This document shows positions 49,844-61,708 of a stretch of 64,000 nucleotides of DNA, one piece after another. How positions within the stretch are numbered: position 1 is the first letter of the stretch; each line of letters opens with the position of its first letter. The stretch comes from Chionoecetes opilio (lineage: Eukaryota; Arthropoda; Malacostraca; Decapoda; Majidae). The stretch lies in assembly GCA_016584305.1 (NCBI GenBank), contig JACEEZ010023407.1, positions 523,197 through 587,196 on the forward strand. The letters run 5' to 3'. Under the pieces are notes generated by a model that was given only the letters and a program-made list of their open reading frames with translations, did not search any database and was not told where the DNA came from. A program made the position numbers and the translations under genes.

Positions 49844-52800
49844 CATATACCATCAGAATCTGGCGTATACAAACATAAGACAAAAAAGAAAAAGAATAAT
49901 AGAAATAATGTTAATTACTCACTATATCAAAATTGGAACCGGAAATAGAAAGAAGAGCAAAATTCTTGAAACAAAGTCATACCATCAGAATCTGGCGTAT
50001 AAAAAAAAACAAATATAAGAAGGAAACAAAGAATATCAGAAAAAAATTGTATTACTCACTGTATAAAAATTGGAACCAAAAATAGAAAGATGGGCAAAAT
50101 TCTTGAAAAAAAGTCCTATACCATCAGAATCTGGCGTATAAAAACAAAAAACAAAAATATGAAGGAAAAAAAAATATCAGGATAAAAAGTTAATTACTCA
50201 CTATCAAAATTGGAACCGAAAATAGAAAGAAGAGCAAAATTCTTGAAAAAAAAGTCATATACCATCAGAATCTGGTGTATAAACCCCCCCCCCCAAAAAA
50301 AAAAAAATATGAAGGAAAAATTAATATCATGAAAAAAATGGTATTACTCACTGTATCAAAATTGGAACCGAAAATAAAATTGAAAGGAGAGCAAAATTCT
50401 TGAAAAAAAGTCATACACATTAGAATCTGGCATAATTTTTTTTTTTTAAATGAATAAAAAAGATTTACAGGAAAAAAAGTGTTACTCACTGTAACAAAAT
50501 TCGAACCAAAAATAGAAAGAAGAGTAAAATTCTAGAAAAAAAGTCATATACCGTCAGATACTGGCGTATAAAAACAAAAAAACTAAAATATGAAGGAAAA
50601 AAAGAATATCAGAAAAAGAAGTGAATTGCTTAGATACTGTATCAAAATTGGAACCGAAATTGAAAGAGGAGCAAAGCTCCTCTTTCAATATAAATATATT
50701 GAATATATATACATTTCAAAACAAAAAAATAATAATATGAAGGAAACTAAGAATATCAGGAAAAAAAAGAGAATTACTCACTCTATCAAAATTGGAACCG
50801 AAAATAGAAATTGGAGTAAAATTCTTGAAAAAAGTCATAAGTCATTAGAATCTGGCGATTAAAAAATAAAAAATAATTTTAAGGAAAAAAAGAATATCAG
50901 GAAAAAAAGTTAATTAGTTACTCACTGAATCAAAATTTGAACCAAAAAGATAGAAGAGCAAAATTCTTGAAAAAAAAGTCATATACCATCAGAATCTGGC
51001 GTATAAAAACAAAAAACTAAATATAAGAAGGGAAAAAAAGAATATCCGGAAAAAGTTAATTACTCACTGTATCAAAATTGGAACCGAAAATAGAAAGAAG
51101 AGTAAAATTCTTGAAAAAATTCATATACCATCAGAATCTGGCGTAAAAAAACAAAAAAATTAAATATGAAGGGAATGTTACCCTTCTTAGTATGGTTATT
51201 TTACGGATAACGGGTTCACTCCATGTTGATACTGGTTGACTAACCTGTAAAGGGGTGATTGCCGGATGACGCCCTCTTGACGGGCTGGTAACTCGCTTCG
51301 TTGCCCAGAGGTACACGTCAAATAAAGTGGTATGTATGGGCTAAACGTGGTCGAGCGGTTCTTACGTAATTTATAAGTATTCTTAGTGCCAAAGGATTTG
51401 AGTAAGACAATATACTACAAAAGATATATATTATCTATAAATTCTATATATGTACACTTGTGAAGGTTTATACTTAATAATGTCACGCAGTTCGTTAAGT
51501 AACGGCCAATGAAACTAATGTCTAATAGACAGGGCCGGGAACAGTTAATGACGTGACAAGGTACTCCACACCCCCAGGTGTTGGGTACACACAGACACCC
51601 AGGAAGGTGTGCGTGAGTAGGAGCGCAAGGCTAACGCGTCTCCTCTCGTTCTCTGTGTTCTGTCTCTCTCCTCCGGCCAGTTGCAGCATATAAGGAAGCT
51701 GCCGGAACTGGCAGGTTCCGGTGGACAAGTCTCTCAGGCCTGTTGCACTCTCGTAAGCGTCATCATCCTTGGGCAGAGCGCTGAGATGACACACACACAA
51801 CTTGTGTGTGCAGTCCGGAGCCAGGGGCGAGGTGTGTCTAGGTGTTGCATCAAGACACCGGGTTGACTGTCCACGTCATTCTTATGGGCCATGGCGTGAT
51901 ACTTCGTCAACGTAACCTCATCAAAAGGTGTCAGCACTCAGCATTCGCTAGGCGACACTCAGACACTCGGACATCCTGTCTTAGTATAGATTAACACATA
52001 AATATATAACCAGTACGCTAATAGGAAAAAAGAATATCAGGGAAAAAAAAAAAATTACTCAGTGTATCAAAATTGGAACCGAAAATAGAAGGAGTAAAAT
52101 TCTTGATAAAAGTCATATACCATCAAAATCTGGCGTATATAAAAAGAAATATATGTTTATATATGAAGAAAAAAAAGAAGTTCAGGAAAAAAAGTTAATT
52201 ACCAAATATCACTGTATCAAAATTGGAACCGAAAATAGAAAGAAGAGCAAAATTCTTGAGAAAAAAAATTATATATCATTAGAATCTGGTGTATAAAAAA
52301 AAAAAAAAAAAATATGAAGGAAAAAAAAATATCAGGAAAAATAATTAATTACTCACTATCAAAATTGGAACCGAAAATAGAAAGAGGAGCAAAATTCTTG
52401 AAAAAAAGTCATATACCATCAGAATCTGGTGTACAAACAAAAAAATCTGAAGGAAAAAAGAATATCAGGAAAAAAAAGTTTATAACACTGTATCGAAATT
52501 GGAACTTGTGTTTTTTCCTGATATTCTTTTTTTCTTTCATATTGTTGTTTTTTTGTTCTTATACGCCAGATTCTGATGGTATATGACTTTTTTTTCAAGA
52601 ATTTTGCTCTTCTTTCTATTTTCGGTTCCAATTTTGATGCAGTAAGCAATTAACTTTTATTCCTGATATTCTTTTTTTCCTTCATATTTTCATTTTTTTG
52701 TTTTTGTACACCAGATTATGATGGTATATGACTAATTTTCAAGAACTTTGGTCTTCTTTCTATTTTCGGTTCCAATATTGATACAGTGAGTAATTAAGTT

Positions 52801-52870
52801 TTTTCCTGACATTCTTTTTTTCCTTCATAGTTGTTTTTTGTTTTTATACGCCAGATTCTGATGGTATATG
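49844..52870. repeat. Satellite array, unit about 125-135 bp, inverting at about 52505
   Basis: Units contain CCATCAGAATCTGGCGTATA, AAAATATGAAGGAAAAAAAG, AATATCAGG, TTAATTACTCACTGTATC, AAAATTGGAACCGAAAATAG and GCAAAATTCTTGAAAAAAAG. About nine plus-orientation units lie at 49844-51175 and three at 52024-52500; about three inverted units follow at 52505-52870. The array is interrupted by the LTR-like block at 51176-52023. No coding. Confidence 0.85.
51176..52023. mobile_element. Probable solo LTR inside the satellite
   Basis: 848 bp of non-satellite sequence, starting TGTTACCC and ending ACGCTAATA, flanked by GGAA on both sides (51172-51175, 52024-52027). Inside are AAATAAAG (polyadenylation-like) and a CATATAAGG TATA-like motif. 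The ends TGTTA/TAATA are only roughly LTR-like, so a solo LTR is a proposal. Confidence 0.45.
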
Positions 52871-52950
52871 CAGTGGCGGAATTGCGGGGGGGCCTGGGGG
52901 CACGTGCCCCCCCCTCTTAGGGTGGTGCCCCCCCGGGTGCCGCCCCATTT
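52871..52950. repeat. Inverted partner of the CAGTGGCGG MITE
   Basis: CAGTGGCGGAATTGCGGGGG at 52871, followed by GCACGTGCCCCC and TTAGGGTGGTGCCCCC, matches the complement of 49757-49843. The satellite is thus bracketed by inverted copies. From 52951 to 53283 nothing recognised apart from a CTT tract. Confidence 0.6.
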
Positions 52951-53283
52951 TTGGTAAACCTTAAGAACAAGGGCTCCACCCCCCCTCTTCTTCTTCTTCT
53001 TCTTATAGCCGACAAGCTTGGGGACATGGTGGGAAACCGGGGTTTTTGGGTTGGGGAGCACACACATAACGGAAATATGGCCTCCCACAAAAAAATCCAA
53101 ACAAGGGAAATTTCCCTAGTTCATAGACTTTATCGGGGCCAATGCGTTTCGCGTCATAGGTGTTCCAGACATCACATCTCGAATGACGCCTAACGCGTCA
53201 TAGAATGCAAGGGGGTTAATAGTTTGGCGAACGTTGCTCATTAAACTTCAACAACTCTGAAGACGAGTGTTTATGTTACCTAG

Positions 53284-53329
53284 AAAACCATCCATAAAAT
53301 GGATCACCTCGCAAAATATGTATGCATTA

Positions 53330-53400
<71 letters not shown>

Positions 53401-53401
53401 A

Positions 53402-53446
<45 letters not shown>

Positions 53447-53532
53447 TATATATATATTATATTATATATATATATATATAAAATATATATATATATATAT
53501 AGCGCGAGGTGATTAATTTTATGGATGGTTTA
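53284..53532. repeat. Inverted arms around a (TA)n tract
   Basis: AAACCATCCATAAAATGGAT and CACCTCGC at the left pair with GCGAGGTGATTAATTTTATG and GATGGTTT at the right; between them is a 160-bp TA tract. Confidence 0.75.
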
Positions 53533-53700
53533 CTTTCTTCTTCCCAATTTCTCTATATACGTAGAAAGAGAAGCTGTCTCCTGGTATGCTGTGAATCACT
53601 AGGTACTTTGCATAGACCTCCCTTCCATTGTAATAATTAGTTGATAGAAAGTAGTTAATGAGTTTCTAACGGAAACAAAGGGCGGTTGGGGAGCTAAGGC

Positions 53701-54539
53701 AAGGCCTCCTAGAACACCAGGCCTGAGCATAGAGGTGATGACGTCACACATGCGGGAGTCTGCCGCAAGGGAGAAAGTTTACTTCCACAGTAATTTTTCC
53801 CCTACCAAATGCATTTTCAGTATAAATGATATACCGTTGTCTTCGGAAATTATTGTTCTATTTCCGTATCACATGAAACACACACAAAAACACTAACTAA
53901 ATTGCCTTATGAGACTATGAAGAAATATGCATGAACTCAAAATTCACTTAAACTCGTCGCCATTTAAAACTTTGTAAGACAACTTTTGACATGGAGTATA
54001 TATAAAAAAGCGGAATTGTATTAGCTTCCATTGATATATTTCGTTTTCTGATTAATGAATTATTACCATACATAAATTAACGTAAACTATATAACGTCAT
54101 TAATATGACGTTATTTAGCGAGGAGAGTGACTAAGCTGCTTAATCCATATTGATGACGTTGTTTAGTTTATTCTAATTTTTACAAAGTGCTAATTCATTG
54201 ATCAAAAAAGAAACATATCAATGGATAACTAATAAAATTCCGCTTCTTTTGATACTCTCCATCTCAAAAGTTCTTACAAAGTTATAAATGTCGACGAGCT
54301 TAAGAAAATTTTGAGTTCATGCATATTTATTCATAGTCTCATAATGGTATTTTTTGTGTGTGTTTTATGTGATAATGTTATAGAACAATAATTTCCGAAG
54401 ACAACGGTATATCATTTATACTGAAAATGCATTTGGTAGGGGAAAATTACTCTGGAAGTAAATTTTTTCCATTGCGGCAGACTCCCGCATGTGTGACGTC
54501 ATCAACTCCATGCTCAGGCCTGGTGTTCTAGGAGGCCTT
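53701..54539. mobile_element. Foldback element E
   Basis: Ends AAGGCCTCCTAGAACACCAG (53701) and CTGGTGTTCTAGGAGGCCTT (54539). Arms of about 380 bp share GCCTGAGCAT, GATGACGTCACACATGCGGG, TAATTTTTCCCCTACCAAAT, TATAAATGATATACCGTTGT and GCCTTATGAGACTATGAA. It belongs to the same AT-rich family as 26567-27876, with GC-rich ends. No coding. Confidence 0.75.
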
Positions 54540-54733
54540 GACTGAGGCCCCCCCCGGTGTCCCCTAATGAAGGAGGATCGTGGGTGAGGGTCGGCAGGCT
54601 CGGCAGGCTCTTTGATGGGGGTTAGATGCAAGGCGGTTGTGGGTAAAGTTGTTAGAAATGTCTGTCTAGCTTGGCATGGCACAGTGTTAGTGGTGGAACC
54701 AGTACCTGTGACTGGTACACACGGGTATTAGAC

Positions 54734-54734
<1 letters not shown>

Positions 54735-54791
<57 letters not shown>

Positions 54792-54796
54792 TGTGT

Positions 54797-54845
<49 letters not shown>
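54735..54845. repeat. (GT)n microsatellite
   Basis: GT run directly upstream of the LINE remnant; the Cys-Val reading frame across it is an artefact that happens to be in frame with the RT. Confidence 0.96.
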
Positions 54846-54861
54846 GTGTGAACATGTTGTT

Positions 54862-56274
54862 ACGTTACGGCTACTCACTGACTCCGCAAGGAGGAAGAAA
54901 AACAAGTTATTCGTGTCTTTCATTGATTTTTCGAAGGCATATGACGTAATGCCAAGACAAAAGTTGTTTATGACTCTGAAGCGTCTAGGTTGTGGAATGA
55001 TGATGCTTGCAGGTATAGTTGCCATGTACCGCGTCACGGAAAGTATTTTAGGCTGTGCAGTTGTCACCTCCACCGTCGGAGTAAGGCAAGGTCTGTCCAC
55101 ATCTTGTCTCCTATTTATAATATATGTAGACGAGTTGGTAAAAATGATAAGAGATAATTGTAGTCCTGAGACATTTATAGAATGGCTGCACATATTGTTG
55201 TATATGGATGATGCGGTGATACTTGCTACGACCAGGGACAACATGTTAAAGAAGTTTTGTATATTAAAGGAATTTTGTGATGAATATGGAATGAAGATAA
55301 ATATAGGTAAAACAAAGCTTTTCGTGATAAACGGTCAAGCAGGGGACGCCGAGCCGCTGCGCGTGGACGGGTTAGTGGTGGAGCCCTGCAGCAGCTACGT
55401 GTATCTGGGGACTCCCTTCACGTGTGACGGTTCGGTGTCATCTGCTGTGAAAATACATGCACAAAACAAGTTATGTCATGTTTTAAAATTTGTCTCATTC
55501 ATTCGAAAAAACAATGACATTCCTTTTATTGTAAAACGTCGTTTGTTCGATGCTGCCCTTATGTCGTCTTTACTGTATGGCTGTGAGTCTTGGGTAGGCG
55601 CTAACGTGAAACCTATCATTAAGTTGTACAATTGGGCAATGAAGGAGTTGTTAGGGGTAAGGAGAGCCACTACCAATAATGTATGTTATGCTGAGTTAGG
55701 ATACCCCTCGCTGCCTGACCTTCTAAGATACAAACAACGCAAGTTTTATCATAGTATGTGGTCAGAGAGACGTAACATGAACGATGACCCTTTGTCTTTC
55801 GCTCTTAAGTATGTTATGTCTTTAAATACCCCGGTTGGAAAACTTGTGGCCCACATGACACACAATAATGTCCCTCACATGTCCTCTATGTTGTATAATG
55901 TACATAATACAATTGCTAACTCTGAGGCAACAAGATGCAATGTATATAAAACAATTAACCCTGAATTTAAAGTACATGACATTTATGAAAAGAAACATGT
56001 AATTAACGACCTACATAGGATGTCGTTTACACGTTTTCGAGTCTGTGGTCATAGTTTAGTAGTGGAAACGGGACGCTGGAACAGGCGCGGAGGTGGTCGC
56101 CTTCCTCTCGAGGAGCGCCTGTGTGTATGTGGTGACATACAAACAGAACAACATGTGGTAGAGGTGTGCCCCATAACACAACACATTAGAAACCTTTACA
56201 GATTTAATACTGTTCATGACGTATTCTCTAATTTCAGTGATGTAGTAACATGCAAAATATTCATGAAGTTTTAA
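54862..56274 (+). pseudogene. LINE RT C-terminal two thirds with Cys/His knuckle
   Basis: About 470 codons without a break. RT blocks: FVSFIDFSKAYDVMPRQKLF (catalytic Asp), VGVRQGLSTSCLLFIIYVDE, LLYMDDAVILATT (YMDD-type box), GMKINIGKTKLFVING and YVYLGTPFTCDGSV. The thumb region has MSSLLYGCESWVGANVK and NVCYAELGYPSLPDLLRYK, and the end has RLCVCGDIQTEQHVVEVCP, a C-x-C-x(7)-H-x(4)-C knuckle. The EN domain and RT N-terminus are missing, so it cannot be autonomous. L2/CR1-like affinity is possible but not established. Confidence 0.75.
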
Positions 56275-56506
56275 ATAGTTATACTTAAGAAATGCATATT
56301 CTTTTCCGTTAATAGTTTATTTATTTTTTTGTCTTTCATAGGGACGTAGATCAAGCTGGCTGCTTGTTGAATTTTATGTGTTAAGTAGTTTATCGTAGTA
56401 GTAGTAGTTTTAGTAATTATTTTTTGTTAGACTACAGTTTGTTACTCAAAATTTGTGGGAATGTTTCATTTTTTGGACATTAAGTGTTTTGTCTATTTAT
56501 TAATGA

Positions 56507-57120
56507 CTAGCCGCAAAGCCACCCTCCGGGCGGACTTTTTGGCTAGCTCCTGCGGAGGGCTATTGGTGGGCCTTCGGCCCACCAAACACAGACTCTCCAG
56601 ATAGCCCCTTCTAACTTTCCTGAAATCATGGATGTAGAAATGTATGTATTAACGCCAACCCATTCACATCACCCCCAACCCATTCACTCACCCATTACCC
56701 ATCACCCCCCCCCATTCACTCACCCATTACCCATCACCCCCCACCCATTCACTCACCCATTACCCATCACCACACACCCATTCACTCACACATTACCCAT
56801 CACCCCCCATCTATTCCCTCACCCATCACCCATCAACCCCCCCCATTCACTCACCCATCACCCCACACCCATTACCCATCACCCCATCCATTCACTCACC
56901 CATTACCCATCACCCTACATCAAGGCTTCCTCAATTCTCACAACCCACTTTTTTTCACAATTATCGCTAATAGGCTGCTAAAAAAAAAAAAAAAAGTGAT
57001 CGGATCATCTCATAAGTGGGCTTAAAACCTTCCTCTGGTCAACCTGGTTCCAAAAATGTGGTATATGATGGGATTCCGCCACGGGGGGCGGAACCTATAC
57101 CACACACACACACACACACA

Positions 57121-57160
<40 letters not shown>

Positions 57161-57190
57161 CACACACACTTTCGCTTTTATTAATATAGA
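56507..57190 (-). mobile_element. Non-autonomous Helitron H6 (minus orientation)
   Basis: Reverse of the others: CTAGCCGCAAAGCC at 56507 with hairpins CCACCCTCCGGGCGG and GGTGGGCCTTCGGCCCACC, the minisatellite (ACCCATTCACTCACCC), poly-A, CGCCACGGGGGGCGGAACC, CA repeats, and the 5' terminus CTTTCGCTTTTATTAATATA ending GA at 57190. It inserted in the 3' UTR of the LINE. Confidence 0.82.
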
Positions 57191-57252
57191 TATTATGTGT
57201 AATTTATGTATAAGGCTGTGATCAATAAATATCTATCTATCTATCTATCTGT

Positions 57253-57260
57253 GTGTGTGA

Positions 57261-57296
<36 letters not shown>

Positions 57297-57395
57297 TGTG
57301 TTGTGTGTGTGTGGTGTGACTGTGTGTGTGTGTGGACTGTGTGGTGTGTGACTGTGTGGTGTGTTGTGTGTTGTGTGTGACTGTGTGTGTGACTG

Positions 57396-57459
<64 letters not shown>

Positions 57460-57480
57460 ACTGTGTGTGTTGTGTGTGTG

Positions 57481-57538
<58 letters not shown>

Positions 57539-57550
57539 GTGTGACTGTGT

Positions 57551-57583
<33 letters not shown>

Positions 57584-57636
57584 CTGTGTGTGGTGTGGTG
57601 ATGTGGGGTGCTGTGTGTGTGTGTGACTGTGTGTGT

Positions 57637-57669
<33 letters not shown>

Positions 57670-58005
57670 TGTGTGTGTGTGTTGATGTGTGTTTGGTGTG
57701 TGTGTGACTGTGTGTGTGTATGTGTGTGACTGTGTGTGTGTGTGTGTGTGACTGTGTGTGTGTGACGTGTGTGTGTGTGTGTTGCTGTGTGGGTGTGTTG
57801 TGTGTGTGTGACTGTGTGTGTGTATGTGTGTGACTGTGTGGTGTGTATGTGTGTGACGTGTGTGTGTGTGTGTGTGGTGTGTGTGTGTGGTGTGACTATG
57901 TGTGTGTGTGACTGTGTGTGTATGTGACTGTGTGTGTGTTGTGTGTGTGTGGGTGTGTGTGGTGTGTGTGTGTGTGTGGACTTGTGTGTGACTGTGTGTG
58001 TTGTG

Positions 58006-58036
<31 letters not shown>

Positions 58037-58155
58037 TGTGTGTGTGTGTGATGACTGTGTGTGTGTGTGTGTGTGTGTGATGTGTGTGTGTGTGTGTGTG
58101 TGTGTGTGTTGTGTGGCTGGTGTGTGTGTGTGTGTGTGTGTGTTGTTGTGGTGTG

Positions 58156-58186
<31 letters not shown>

Positions 58187-58237
58187 TGTGACTGTGTGTG
58201 CTGTGTGTGTGTGTGACTGTGTGTGTGTGTGTGTGTG

Positions 58238-58292
<55 letters not shown>

Positions 58293-58320
58293 TGTGTGTG
58301 TGTGTGTGTGTGGACTGCGT
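57253..58320. repeat. Long (GT)n array with GACTGTGT higher-order variants
   Basis: About 1 kb of TG repeats punctuated by GACTGTGT. The same pattern continues at 60431-60735 and 60959-61245, so the LINE and SINE between them are insertions into one array. Confidence 0.95.
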
Positions 58321-60430
58321 GTGAATTGAATTGAATTAAATTGAATTGAATTGAATTGAATTGAATTGAATTGAATTTATTGGGTAAGCTCAGACTTTAT
58401 AAAAAAGTATGGAGCAGTACAGCTCCACTCCTGTACAGGAGTACAGCTCGCAGAGGATTGAACAATTTAAATCATACAAATATAATGTTACATAACTAAG
58501 CAAAAAAAAATAGAAACAAAAAACAAACAAAAAACAGGTATCAAGAAAAAAAAAATTGGAAAATACTAATGACTAACTCTACATAATACTCCTCTAAACA
58601 TACTTACCACTCACACCAAAAATAAAGATAAATTCTTAATTACTTTTACATTGGTGTTTTGCATCAACGAAATATATTTGAAATTTGTTGGCCTATATGT
58701 ATAATAATTTGGTATATACATGTCACGTAACCTCACAATTTCAGTGTTATTACATTTAAAAAGGACATGAAACTCATCTCCTACAACCCCAGCGTCACAC
58801 TTGTTACATATCCGATCTTCTCTATTTACACCTTCATATCTACCAGCATTTACAGGCAATCTGTTATTAATAGTTCTTAATCTAGTCACCATGATTCGGC
58901 TGCTCTTCTAAATTTACAATGTACCATTCCATGCCATAATCTAGCTTAAACAGCTTGTAAGTTGCTACATAAAGATTTTGCTACTAAGTTGCCATGCCAA
59001 GTTGCAATCCACTGGTCTTTCAATCTCAATTCCACAGCCTTTTTAACCCATGTTGTGTTAGGGACATCTTGCAACCACCACATACCTGACATACCACATT
59101 CATCACAAATATTTTTGATACAGGCTAACCATGGAGAGGTATAAATCCCTAACCTATCCAACTGCAATAAGCATTGATACATTATATAGCTATATTTTGT
59201 ATCTTTTCCTGAAATTAGCTTAGACCAATATCCTATCATTCTGCTCTTTATATGTATGTCAAGTGGAAATACTCCAAGTTCGCCATATACCATGTCATTA
59301 CTAGAATGTTTATGAACTCCTAGTAATTGTTTTAAGAATTTCAGATGCAATGTTTCTAACTCTCTAATGATATTATATCCCCAGATCTCAGATGCATAAG
59401 TCAGTATAGGTAGTACCATGGTATTAAAAAGTTCAATCTGCATGTCAACTGGCAAGTCAAACTTCCTACACTTACCTATCAATGAGTACATGGCTCTTGT
59501 TGCCTGTTCTTTAAGCTCCAGCTCACCTTTACGAAACCTTCCATTGTAATTAAATAACACACCAAGATACTTATAGTCCTCTACAACCTCAATGTTTTCA
59601 CCACCAAATTCAAATGCATAATTATCTAGGTTAGCTTTTCCCCTACTAAACAGGACTATTTTTGTTTTGTCACAGTTAAGCTTCAACTTCCATTCATTAC
59701 AATACAAATTCAGAGCAATCAGTGCCTGCTTCATTCCTTCCACACTGTCACAGAATATGATTGTATCATCTGCATACATTAGAACAAGAAGTTTTAGATA
59801 TGAATTTAAGAAATCATCACCAAAATTTACACAAATACAATTATATTCAAGTAATTTACTTTCAAGATCATTAATATAGAAATAAAAAAGCAAAGGTGAC
59901 ACATTTTCGCCTTGCCTCACCCCTCCATTACATACAAAGGTATCTGATTCTGTTGGTTAAGCATGACACAAGACCTGATGTTGTTGTACATATTTCTGAT
60001 TACATTAAATACTTTTCCATTCACCTCTTCCCTCACTAGCTTATACCACAAACCTTCACGCCACACCATATCAAAAGCGTTCTTATGGTCCACAAACAGA
60101 CAAAAAAGCTTCCTTTTCTTCCAGCTAAACAGATCAATTACACACTTCAGCAAAAATATGTGATCCAAAGTGGAGTATCCATGCCTAAAGCCTGCTTGTG
60201 TTTCATTGATAATTATATAATTAACAAACTATTTGAGTATTCATTAAGTCTCTCATTGAGTATAGAGGTGAACAGCTTCCCCATGCAGCTAAGCAAAGTG
60301 ATCCCCCGGTAATTATTAACATCCTGAATGTCACCTTTATTCTTGTAAAGTGGCACTATCATACCAACCAACCACTCAGATGGCATAACACCAGTATCAA
60401 GTATTTCATTAAACATTTTAACATATAGGG
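58321..60430 (-). mobile_element. LINE inserted in the TG array, with a pentanucleotide tail
   Basis: On the minus strand the 3' end is a (TTCAA)n tail (58323-58378 as TTGAA repeats on the plus strand). The coding remnants are at 60437-58611. The 5' end is truncated at about 60430, where the TG array resumes. Confidence 0.7.
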
Positions 60431-60437
60431 GGCACAT
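58611..60437 (-). pseudogene. LINE reverse transcriptase with C-terminal Cys/His knuckle, frameshifted
   Basis: Pieces in order on the minus strand: 60437-60213 (IVPLYKNKGDIQDVNNYRGI, TLLSCMGKLFTSILNERL), 60168-59917 (FVDHKNAFDMVWREGLW, catalytic Asp), 59920-58946 (RQGENVSPLLFYFYINDLE, LLVLMYADDTIIFCDSVEG, KLKLNCDKTKIVLFSRGKA, DYKYLGVLFNYNGRF, LPILTYASEIWGYN, MVYGELGVFPLDIHIKSRM) and 58892-58611 (RICNKCDAGVVGDEFHVLFKC knuckle region). Frame breaks fall between the pieces. The YADD box and GEN-type RQGE motif are intact. The clade is uncertain. Confidence 0.75.
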
Positions 60438-60647
60438 AAATAGGTGTGTGTGTGACTGTGTGTAGCTTGTGTGTGTGACTGTGTGTGTATGTGACTGTCT
60501 GTGTGTGACTGTGTGTGTGACTGGGTGTGTGACTGGGTGTGTGATTGTGTGACTGTGTGTACGTGTGTGACTGTGTGTGTGTGTGTGTGTGTGACTGTGT
60601 GTGTGACTGTGTGTGTGTGACTGACTGTGTGTGTGTGTGTGACTGTG

Positions 60648-60734
<87 letters not shown>

Positions 60735-61245
60735 TCATCTAGTTGTATTTTACAGGGCCAGAGCGACGCTCGTATGGCCCCGTCTCCATATCAACATTTT
60801 TATCATTCATCCTTAGTGCTTAGTGTTGGCCGAAGCCACCACCCCGGAGAGCAGGTCACAATACCTGGCTAACACCCGGTACCCATTCACTGCTGGGTGG
60901 ACATGGGCTCGGGTTATAAGGAAACAGTCCATATGTTTCCGCTCCGCCCGGGGACGGGCGTGTGTGTGACTGTGTGTGTGTGTGTGTGTGCGTGTGTGTG
61001 TGTGACTGTGTGTGCGACTGTGTGTGTGTGCCTGTGTGTGTGTGACTGTGTGTGTGTGTGACTGTGTGTGTGTGTGTGACTGTGTGTGTGTGTGACTGTG
61101 TGTGTTTGTGACTGTGTGTGTGTGTGTGTGACTGTGTGTGTGTGACTGTGTGTGTGTGTGTGACTGTGTGTGTGTGTGACTGAGTGTGTGTGACTGTGTG
61201 ACTGTGTGTGTGTGACTGTGTGTGACTGTGCGTGTGTGACTCTGT
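60431..61245. repeat. Continuation of the TG/GACTGTGT array
   Basis: TG repeats at 60431-60735 and 60959-61245, split by a SINE-like block. Confidence 0.95.
60736..60958 (-). mobile_element. SINE-related fragment in the TG array
   Basis: Shares TTAGTGTTGGCCGAAGCCAC, GGCTAACACCCGGTACCCAT and GGGCTCGGGTT with the SINE at 28225-28512 but stops at CCGCCCGGGGA, so the tRNA-like head is missing. Its 3' part (GGGCCAGAGCGACGCTCG) differs from the first copy. Confidence 0.65.
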
Positions 61246-61485
61246 TGATAAAAATACGTTGGAAGCTGATTTAGTGCGTCATAGCCAAGCCACTTAGACA
61301 AATTGTCCCGGCAGCTGATACAAAATTCAACATTCACCGTGTTAACCTTGCCTCTAAAACCCTGAACCTTTCCTGTATGTACTCAGGGAAGCATCGAAGC
61401 CTCAACTCTCTGCTCTTGCCGTCACTAAAGTTCAGCATTTAGAGTATCACATTGCATTCGCTGGGAGACAGGGAGAAACAGGCAG

Positions 61486-61708
61486 CCAATGAGCGGCGCG
61501 TGTGAGGCTGGGAGAGGAGCAACGGCCAATAGCGGGCCGCGGCGTGAATCTTCCTTGGCCCGGGGTGCTGTACCTTCACAAGCGGCCAGCCATTGCAGCC
61601 CGAGCGGTTACTCGCGTGTAAAGTGACGACACATTATATACTAGTGTGATAGCGTGTTGCGTTATTGGTGACGGTCAGGACAACGTCGAGGACGCAGTGC
61701 TGGTGATG
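61486..61708 (+). promoter_or_regulatory. Candidate CpG-rich promoter and first exon ending ATG|GTGAGT
   Basis: A GC- and CpG-rich block contains two CCAAT boxes (61486-61490, 61526-61530) and a possible TATA element (TTATATA at about 61633). It ends in GTGATG at 61703-61708 followed immediately by GTGAGTG, a strong splice donor. A first exon holding the 5' UTR plus just the ATG fits many housekeeping genes, including ribosomal protein genes. No second exon is recognised before the window ends. Confidence 0.45.

Larger units (their letters stand above)
54850..57252 (+). mobile_element. 5'-truncated LINE, its 3' UTR split by a Helitron
   Basis: The RT frame runs to a stop at 56272-56274. The 3' UTR continues to 56506, is interrupted by Helitron H6, and resumes at 57191 with GTGATCAATAAATATCTATC and a CTAT tail ending near 57252. 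The (TATC)n tail after AATAAATA looks like a LINE 3' end. Confidence 0.65.
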
